DNA from: Rikenellaceae bacterium
GTDB lineage: Bacteria > Bacteroidota > Bacteroidia > Bacteroidales > UBA932
NCBI GenBank assembly: GCA_900769905.1
Contig: CAAGIL010000212.1
Span: 1 to 7,467 of the forward strand
Direction: 5' to 3'
Length of the DNA: 7,467 nt
The stretch's first letter is position 1. Each line of letters opens with the position of its first letter. The notes below the pieces were generated by a model. That model made no database searches. It was not told where the DNA came from and worked only from the letters and a program-made list of their open reading frames with translations. The position numbers and the translations under genes are program-made. Positions 1-5,385 of the stretch are shown here, in pieces.

Positions 1-1572
1 GCGGACACGGGCAAGGCAACGCCTTTCGAACCCGGCCTCAATCCCGTACGCAAGGCAACAGCGGCTCCGTTCAACGACGAACTCCTCCCCTACCAGTGGA
101 ACCTCATCAACAAGGGCACGCTGGGCGCGAGCAAGTTCCTCGCGGGAGCGGACGTGAACGTGGAGAAAGCCTGGGAGCTCTCCACCGGTGAGCCTTCCAT
201 CATCGTGGCAGTGCTGGATGAGGGCGTGGATTACAGCCATCCCGACCTCGCGGCGAACATGTGGATCAACGAGGACGAAATCTGGCGTTCGCACGAGGAC
301 AATGACGGCAACGGATACGAGGGAGACTATTACGGCTACAACTTCGCACGTGGCAGCGGAGTCATCGCAACCGACAATATATACGACACCGGTCACGGCA
401 CCCACGTTGCCGGAGTTATCGGAGCAGTAAACAACAATGGCACAGGCATTTCCAGCATAGCAGGAGGCGGTGCCAAAGGCAGCGGCGTAAAGATTATGTC
501 CTGCCAGATATTCTCGGGCAATTACGCCGGCACAGTCCTCGATGAGGTGAGGGCAATCAAATATGCCGCCGACAACGGAGCCGTAATTCTCCAGTGCAGC
601 TGGGGTTACGTGTCCGGAGCGGCCAACTCATACGAGTGGACTCCGCAATACGCAGACGACGAAAGCTGGCTCAAGGACAACATTCTGGAGAGCAAGGCCC
701 TGGATTACTTCATCCACAACGCCGGCTCCCCTGACGGGGTCATTGAAGGCGGCATCGCGGTATTCGCCGGAGGCAACGAGGATGCGCCTATGGCCGGTTA
801 CCCTGGCAAATACGGCGACTTCGTGTCCGTAGCGGCCACTGCTGCCGACTTCACTCCATCCACCTACACCAATTACGGCCCCGGTACCACAATCTGCGCT
901 CCGGGCGGAGACCAGGACTACTATTTTGAATACGGCGAAGGCGAGCACAGAGGCGAACTTGGTTGCATACTATCCACACTTCCAAAGCATATCAGCCCAA
1001 GCGGCTACGGATATATGGAAGGCACTTCCATGGCCTGCCCTCACGTCAGCGGTGTAATCGCCCTGGGTCTCTCCTACGCTGCGGCCCTCCGAAGACACGT
1101 CAAGGCCGAAGAAGTGATTGAACTTCTCTACTCCACCTGCCTGCCTGTGGAGCAGTTTTGGGAAGGCGAAGAGAAATACTTCTGCAAGTATGTCACAGAC
1201 CTCGGGGAGAATCACTACAACTCCATCAACCTCACGGAATACAAGGGGAAGATGGGCTACGGCCAGGCCGACAGCTACGCCTTCCTCAAGGCAATCGAAG
1301 GAGCCGGAGCAGAGATGAGTTTCCCTAACGTGATGGTGGCTGAAGGCGAAGAAGCGGTATATGCACCGTCCCTGTATTTCAAGGGAGGCGAGAGTCTGAG
1401 CTATGGCGTGAGCATTGAAAATGCTTCCGTAGCCAGCGCCGAAATCAAGGGTAACAGGCTTACCATCAAGGGCTTGAGCAAGGGACAGACCAAGGCGCGC
1501 ATAACAGCCGACAACGGGAAGTCCTTCGACTTCGTGATTACGGTAAAGGACGGAAGTTCATCCTGGCTGTAG
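1..1572 (+). CDS. S8 (subtilisin-like) serine protease, 5'-truncated by window edge
   Basis: This is a secreted-type subtilase, an endopeptidase using an Asp-His-Ser triad. The frame is open from base 1, giving 523 visible residues. The codon at 154 is an internal GTG and not a start, so the true start and any signal peptide lie left of the window. The triad is intact: Asp at 217-219 in VAVLDEGVDYSH, His at 394-396 in GHGTHVAG, and Ser at 1027-1029 in GTSMACPHVSG. The oxyanion Asn is at 775-777 in FAGGNED. The segment before the domain, with LLPYQWNLINKG and then AGADVNVEKAW, is the usual lead-in of Bacteroidales S8 proteins. After the catalytic domain, from about 1315 to the stop, comes a beta-rich tail with LTIKGLSKGQTKARIT, which looks like a bacterial Ig-like module. 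No obvious type IX secretion sorting tail was seen. The stop is 1 nt before the DUF1573 gene, so the two are probably cotranscribed. Family assignment is firm; the substrate is unknown. Confidence 0.95.
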   Translation, partial: ADTGKATPFEPGLNPVRKATAAPFNDELLPYQWNLINKGTLGASKFLAGADVNVEKAWELSTGEPSIIVAVLDEGVDYSHPDLAANMWINEDEIWRSHEDNDGNGYEGDYYGYNFARGSGVIATDNIYDTGHGTHVAGVIGAVNNNGTGISSIAGGGAKGSGVKIMSCQIFSGNYAGTVLDEVRAIKYAADNGAVILQCSWGYVSGAANSYEWTPQYADDESWLKDNILESKALDYFIHNAGSPDGVIEGGIAVFAGGNEDAPMAGYPGKYGDFVSVAATAADFTPSTYTNYGPGTTICAPGGDQDYYFEYGEGEHRGELGCILSTLPKHISPSGYGYMEGTSMACPHVSGVIALGLSYAAALRRHVKAEEVIELLYSTCLPVEQFWEGEEKYFCKYVTDLGENHYNSINLTEYKGKMGYGQADSYAFLKAIEGAGAEMSFPNVMVAEGEEAVYAPSLYFKGGESLSYGVSIENASVASAEIKGNRLTIKGLSKGQTKARITADNGKSFDFVITVKDGSSSWL

Positions 1573-1573
1573 T

Positions 1574-2035
1574 ATGAAACGCATCCTGCTTGTCCTCATT
1601 GCCCTCGTGGAGGCTGCTGTACTGAGCGGACAGATACGCACCATCCCGACCGAGCGTCTGATGGAGCTGTACTCCCCCGCCCTCAGCGCCGACTCCACGG
1701 CCCTGGCTTTCGACAGCAGCATCCTGGACGCAGGGACCCTGTGCAGCCGGGGCGAGGCTATAGAACTGGAATTCAGGTTTACCAATGTCTCGGACAGGGA
1801 ATTCAAGATCAGCAGGGTGCTGTCCAGCTGCAACTGCAGCAAACCTGAATGGCCCGAAAATCCGGTAGCTCCGGGGCAAAGAGCAGGCATACGGATCACA
1901 TACGATCCGAAAGGTCACCTGGGACGCTTCGAGAGAAGGTTCATGGTGTATGGGGAAAACGACGAAGAAAAACCTGCCGCGATGCTCATACTGAAAGTGA
2001 GAGTCGTGGAGGACTTAAAGGATAATACATTATGA
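1574..2035 (+). CDS. DUF1573 domain exported protein
   Basis: This is a 153-residue protein of the DUF1573 family, a small Ig-like fold (ASH/MSP-like) common in Bacteroidota and of unknown function. Residues 1-19 are a signal peptide (MKR, then a hydrophobic run ending near LSG before Gln20), so the mature protein should be periplasmic or outer-membrane associated. The domain spans roughly residues 45-147. It has the family signatures FRFTNVSDREFKI, then SSCNCSKPEWP (Cys86 and Cys88), VAPGQ, and ITYDPKGHLGRFERRF. Many relatives have SCGCT at the same place; here it is SCNCS. The gene starts 1 nt after the protease stop, and its TGA shares four bases (ATGA) with the start of the next gene, which points to translational coupling. 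No Shine-Dalgarno is visible. A structural or scaffold role alongside the protease is only an inference from context. Confidence 0.88.
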   Translation: MKRILLVLIALVEAAVLSGQIRTIPTERLMELYSPALSADSTALAFDSSILDAGTLCSRGEAIELEFRFTNVSDREFKISRVLSSCNCSKPEWPENPVAPGQRAGIRITYDPKGHLGRFERRFMVYGENDEEKPAAMLILKVRVVEDLKDNTL

Positions 2036-2484
2036 GAATGAAGACCAACATATTCAAGGCCCTGAGCCTCTTTGCGGCAGCCCTGCTGCTCACGGCAACA
2101 TCCTGCACCAAGGAGGACAACGGCGGTGCCGAAGAGCCCCTCGAAGTCAACAGGAACAACATCAGCGGCAGCTGGGAGCTGGTTTCCTGGAACGGCAAGC
2201 CGCTAGAGGGCGGCACTTACCTGCACCTGACTCTGGTGCGCAACGATGCCACTTTCACCCTGGAGCAGAATCTCAACAGCTTCGGCGACATACCCCAGAC
2301 CCTCACCGGCAGGTATTCCCTGAGCGAGGACGAGATTCGCGGAACCATCATCGAGGGTCTCTATGACCACGACTACGGCTTCTGGTCCCACAAATACGTC
2401 ATCAGCGCCCTCTACCGGGAATCAATGGTATGGACGGCCCTTGACGATGAGAACGAGGTACAGGTTTTCCAAAGACTGCAGTAA
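2032..2484 (+). CDS. Small lipocalin-like lipoprotein
   Basis: This is a 150-residue predicted lipoprotein. The N-terminus MRMKTNIFK is followed by a hydrophobic stretch and a lipobox-like TATSC with Cys25 as the lipidation site. A short acidic linker (TKEDNGGAEEP) comes next; acidic residues soon after the Cys resemble the Bacteroidetes surface-lipoprotein export signal, so cell-surface exposure is possible. Residues 43-150 look like a small beta-barrel of the lipocalin-like type, starting with ISGSWELVSWNGKPL and continuing as alternating beta strands to VQVFQRL. This matches the general pattern of Bacteroidales lipocalin-family lipoproteins, but the assignment rests on pattern and not on a search. 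The start overlaps the upstream stop by ATGA. A second in-frame ATG at 2038 is possible and would shorten it by two residues. Its partner or ligand is unknown. Confidence 0.75.
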   Translation: MRMKTNIFKALSLFAAALLLTATSCTKEDNGGAEEPLEVNRNNISGSWELVSWNGKPLEGGTYLHLTLVRNDATFTLEQNLNSFGDIPQTLTGRYSLSEDEIRGTIIEGLYDHDYGFWSHKYVISALYRESMVWTALDDENEVQVFQRLQ

Positions 2485-2555
2485 AAGCCCTTTCTCTCAG
2501 CTCCGTACCTTTTCCGGGCACACGGGGAGTAGAAAACGGGCGGGAATGAAGAACG

Positions 2556-2587
2556 TTTGTCATTCTGCAATTTTTTATCTATAATTG
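2556..2587 (+). promoter_or_regulatory. Candidate Bacteroidetes-type promoter for the bcp operon
   Basis: The element TTTG at 2556-2559 is separated by 20 nt from TATAATTG at 2580-2587. The Bacteroidetes primary sigma factor consensus is TTTG, about 19-21 nt, then TAnnTTTG. The -33 element is exact and the -7 element has one mismatch. Transcription would start a few bases downstream, near 2592-2596, leaving an A/T-rich leader of about 30 nt before the ATG at 2624. It lies in the only intergenic gap on the + strand and separates two gene clusters, which supports the call. Confidence 0.6.
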
Positions 2588-2623
2588 TAAGAGTTTTTTG
2601 AGTGTATTTTAAACTTTTACATT

Positions 2624-3070
2624 ATGTTGGCAACAGGAAGCAAAGCGCCGGACTTCTCCGCACCGGACGAGAACGGCAATATCGTGAAACTCAGCGATTT
2701 CGCCGGTAAGACCCTGGTTCTGTACTTCTATCCCAAGGACAGCACTCCGGGCTGCACTGCCGAGGCATGCAATCTCAGGGACAATTACGAAAGGTTCCTT
2801 GCAAAGGGCTGGAGCATACTCGGAGTGAGCAAGGACTCCCAGGCCTCCCACCAGAAATTCATAGCCAAATATGAACTCCCCTTCCATCTCCTCTCCGACA
2901 AGGACTGCACAATACTCAAGGCCTACGAAGCCTGGGGCAGAAAGGTCTTCTGCGGCAGGGAATGCGAAGGCACCCTCAGAACCACCTATGTGATAGGTCC
3001 TGACGGCACCATCATCGATGCCATAGGCAAGGTGGATACCAAGAACCATAGCGAACAGTTACTGAAATAA
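2624..3070 (+). CDS. bcp: Thioredoxin-dependent thiol peroxidase (peroxiredoxin Bcp/PrxQ)
   Basis: This cytoplasmic peroxiredoxin reduces hydrogen peroxide and organic hydroperoxides, using thioredoxin for recycling. The 148-residue length is normal for the family. The active-site segment DSTPGCTAEACNLRD holds the peroxidatic Cys44, with the preceding Pro and Thr, and the resolving Cys49 five residues later, as in the PrxQ type with an intramolecular disulfide. Arg119 in GTLRTTYVIGPDG is the conserved active-site arginine. There are three further cysteines, Cys95, Cys110 and Cys114; the last two sit in FCGRECEG, where relatives recalled from Bacteroides usually have Tyr residues. The start has no Shine-Dalgarno and sits after an A/T-rich leader, as is usual in this phylum. 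It is the first gene of the second operon, directly behind the promoter at 2556-2587. Confidence 0.96.
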   Translation: MLATGSKAPDFSAPDENGNIVKLSDFAGKTLVLYFYPKDSTPGCTAEACNLRDNYERFLAKGWSILGVSKDSQASHQKFIAKYELPFHLLSDKDCTILKAYEAWGRKVFCGRECEGTLRTTYVIGPDGTIIDAIGKVDTKNHSEQLLK

Positions 3071-3078
3071 TCCTTATT

Positions 3079-3501
3079 ATGACAACCAAAGGAAAAATCA
3101 TCACCTGGACCTGTGCGGTAGTCGCAGTAGCCCTGGCAATCTTCATCTACATCAAGTTCTTCTTCGTATTCGGAGAGGGCGTAAAGGCCGGAGAGCTCAA
3201 CCAGATAGTCTACAAGGGATGGGTATGGAAGACCTATGAGGGAAGGCTCATCCAGACAGGCTTCAACAGCACCAAGAACGAAGGCAAGATCCAGTCCAAC
3301 GAGTTCAACTTTTCGGTGGTGGACAAGGCCGTAGCCGATTCCCTTATGCGCTGCAGCGGCAAAATGGTCGAACTGCACTACAAGGAATACAACGGCAGCC
3401 TGCCGTGGAGAGGCGTACAGCGCTATATCGTGGATGAAATCATTTCCGTAAGGGCTGCAAATCCAAGTTCCGAAGTACCTGTCATCATAGGAGGAGAATA
3501 A
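3079..3501 (+). CDS. Single-pass membrane protein, function unknown
   Basis: This 140-residue protein has one N-terminal transmembrane helix (about residues 7-30, IITWTCAVVAVALAIFIYIK and onward). Lys4 and Lys6 precede the helix, so the rest is predicted to face the periplasm. The soluble part holds VKAGELNQIVYKG, WKTYEGRL, LHYKEYNGSLPWRGV and YIVDEI, a pattern I associate with a small conserved Bacteroidales family. Members of that family are sometimes labelled 6-phosphogluconate dehydrogenase in databases; nothing here supports that label, since there is no nucleotide-binding Gly motif and the protein is far too short. It follows bcp by 8 nt, and its stop TAA shares one base with the ATG of the S9 peptidase, so all three are probably cotranscribed. 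No catalytic motif is recognisable. Confidence 0.8.
   Translation: MTTKGKIITWTCAVVAVALAIFIYIKFFFVFGEGVKAGELNQIVYKGWVWKTYEGRLIQTGFNSTKNEGKIQSNEFNFSVVDKAVADSLMRCSGKMVELHYKEYNGSLPWRGVQRYIVDEIISVRAANPSSEVPVIIGGE
3489..3496 (+). promoter_or_regulatory. Strong Shine-Dalgarno-like site before the S9 peptidase
   Basis: AGGAGGAG lies just upstream of the ATG at 3501, within the last codons of the previous gene. The AGGAGG core is 6 nt from the start. It supports ATG 3501 as the start. It stands out because most starts in this window lack any such site, and Bacteroidetes generally make little use of it. It also encodes the Gly-Gly-Glu tail of the preceding protein, so coincidence is possible. Confidence 0.5.
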
Positions 3502-5378
3502 TGTCAAGAATACATATCATTCTTTTGGCAGCCGCGCTGGGAGTCAACGCGGCCGCTCAGACCGTAATTGACGTACACCCCGCTACAAATCCCGCCGCCC
3601 GCCTTCTGGACATCGAAGAAGTAGCGGGAAGCAAGTCGGCTCAAGTCCGTCCCAAATCAGTTCCCCTTTTCTGGGATGCGTCCGGCGAACTCAGCAAAAC
3701 CAGACCTCAGCGCCAGAAGACGGATTACGTACTTCCCGAACCTGAGTCCGAAGGCATAGTGTACGGCCAGAGTGTGAGCCGCAACGAGTTCGGCATAAGC
3801 GGAGGCGTCTTCCCTTCCCCGGACGGGCGCAGGCTCGCGGTTTACCGCAAGGACGAATCGGCGGTGGGAGAATACCCTCTCTACGACATACGCTCCCGCA
3901 CCGGCGGCTCGCAAATCATACGCTACCCTATGGCCGGGACAGCCTCAGAGAAGCTCGAACTTTGCGTCTGCGACCTCAAGGGCAGGATTATGACCAGGCT
4001 GAAGATTGACGACTTCGACGAGGAGCGCTACCTCCCCGGAGTGAGCTGGTCTCCGGACAGCAAATACCTGTTCGTGCAGGTGCTCGACCGCGCCCAGCAC
4101 AATATGCGCCTGAATATGTACCGTGCCGACAACGGCGAATTCGTGCGCACCCTTATCTGGGAGCGAAACGGAAAATGGGTGGAGCCGCTCGACCCTATCT
4201 GGTTCCTTAAAGGCAGCTACAAGTTCATCTACCGCACCGACAACCGCGACGGCTACCGCAACCTCTACCTCTGCGACACCCTCGGCCGCGTCCAGAGACT
4301 CACCCCTTGCGATGCCGACGTGCAATATGTCGCAAATGACGGCAACTATGTATATTATACCTCCGCGGAAGTTTCCCCAATCGAGAACCACCTCTTCCGG
4401 GTGAAGACAAACGGTGCTTTTAAGGGCAAGCCGCAGAGGCTTACAAGCGAACCGGGATGGCACAACATCTCAATGTCCCCCGACTGCAGCCGTTTCATCG
4501 ACAGGTACAGCAGCCTCAACGTGCCGTCCGTGACCCAGGTCAAGAGCTGCGACGGCAAGCTTCTGGAAAGGGTGATGGATGCACCTGACCCTCTGGACGT
4601 ATATGCCCAGTGCAAGGTGGAACTCGGCAGCGTCAAGTCTGCCGACGGGAAGTTCGACAACTATTACAGGCTCTTCTACCCCCGCGACTACGACCCTTCC
4701 AGGAGTTATCCTCTCATAGTCTATGTTTACGGAGGTCCTCATTCCCAGATGGTTATCAATAGCTGGCTGGGAGGCATAAGGATGTGGGAGATGCTTATGG
4801 CCCAGAAGGGCTGCTTCGTATATGTCCAGGACAACCGCGGCACCCAGAACAGGGGCGCAGAGTTCGAGAAGGCAATCAACCGCCAGTGCGGCAAGGTGGA
4901 AGGCGAAGACCAGATGGCGGGAATCAACGCCCTGCTGGAGCGTTTCCCGAGCATAGACCGCAGCCGCATAGGCCTCCACGGCTGGAGCTACGGCGGGTTT
5001 ATGACCCTGAGCATGGTATGCGACAACCCTGGTTTCTTCAAGGTAGCTGTAGCGGGCGGTCCCGTGATAGACTGGCAGTGGTACGAGGTTATGTACGGCG
5101 AGAGGTATATGGACACTCCGGAGCTCAACCCGGAGGGCTTCAAGTCCACATCCCTGATAGAGAAGGCTTCAAAGCTCCAGGGCAGGGTGCTGATATGCCA
5201 GGGTGTTCTGGACAACACGGTAGTATGGCAGCACTCTCTCTCCTTCGTGCAGGCGGCAATCGAGGCCGGATGCAGGCTGGACTATTTCCCTTACCCTCTC
5301 GACGAGCACAATATGAACGGCAAGGCCAGGGTCCACCTCTACGACAAGATCACAGATTACTTTGAAACCTATCTCTAG
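3501..5378 (+). CDS. S9 prolyl oligopeptidase family exopeptidase (DPP IV / prolyl tripeptidyl peptidase-like)
   Basis: This is an exported serine exopeptidase predicted to release di- or tripeptides after proline from peptide N-termini. Residues 1-19 are a signal peptide (cleavage near AAA before Gln20). A DPP IV-type beta-propeller covers about 75-390, with FPSPDGRRLAVYRKDES, SWSPDSKYLF and RDGYRNLYLCD blade motifs. The alpha/beta-hydrolase domain covers about 400-625. Its triad is complete: Ser496 in GWSYGGF, Asp571 in GVLDNTVVWQHS, and His603 in DEHNMNG. YGGPHSQ carries the oxyanion-hole Tyr. Glu96 in RNEFGI and Glu534 in MYGERY match the two glutamates that anchor the substrate N-terminus in Porphyromonas PtpA, as I recall that protein. 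At 625 residues it is about 100 shorter than PtpA (about 730); the missing part is N-terminal, before Glu96. The start is backed by AGGAGG and a good signal peptide. Family is firm; di- versus tripeptidyl specificity is not. Confidence 0.92.
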   Translation: MSRIHIILLAAALGVNAAAQTVIDVHPATNPAARLLDIEEVAGSKSAQVRPKSVPLFWDASGELSKTRPQRQKTDYVLPEPESEGIVYGQSVSRNEFGISGGVFPSPDGRRLAVYRKDESAVGEYPLYDIRSRTGGSQIIRYPMAGTASEKLELCVCDLKGRIMTRLKIDDFDEERYLPGVSWSPDSKYLFVQVLDRAQHNMRLNMYRADNGEFVRTLIWERNGKWVEPLDPIWFLKGSYKFIYRTDNRDGYRNLYLCDTLGRVQRLTPCDADVQYVANDGNYVYYTSAEVSPIENHLFRVKTNGAFKGKPQRLTSEPGWHNISMSPDCSRFIDRYSSLNVPSVTQVKSCDGKLLERVMDAPDPLDVYAQCKVELGSVKSADGKFDNYYRLFYPRDYDPSRSYPLIVYVYGGPHSQMVINSWLGGIRMWEMLMAQKGCFVYVQDNRGTQNRGAEFEKAINRQCGKVEGEDQMAGINALLERFPSIDRSRIGLHGWSYGGFMTLSMVCDNPGFFKVAVAGGPVIDWQWYEVMYGERYMDTPELNPEGFKSTSLIEKASKLQGRVLICQGVLDNTVVWQHSLSFVQAAIEAGCRLDYFPYPLDEHNMNGKARVHLYDKITDYFETYL

Positions 5379-5385
5379 GAAAAAG

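Noticed and set aside
154..156. Possible start codon of the S8 protease at 154
   Set aside because: It is an internal GTG. The same frame is open to base 1 and encodes the normal pre-domain segment LLPYQWNLINKG, so the gene begins outside the window.
2501..2527. Hairpin CTCCGT/ACGGGG as a terminator of the first operon
   Set aside because: The 6 bp stem needs a G-T pair, has a 15-nt loop and is not followed by T residues.
2568..2587. CAATT/AATTG inverted repeat as an operator over the promoter
   Set aside because: Only 5 bp arms in A/T-rich DNA, and the right arm is part of the -7 element; too weak to call an operator.
3945..4463. Long - strand reading frames opposite the S9 peptidase (also around 4470-4979 and 3657-3914)
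   Set aside because: They are antisense shadows of a gene with full catalytic motifs and have low-complexity Val/Ala-rich products with no recognisable domain.
5362..5364. Upstream TTG start for the lipoprotein gene
   Set aside because: It overlaps the S9 gene by 17 nt and adds KPISRKK before the signal sequence. ATG 5386 has an AGGA site and a clean signal.
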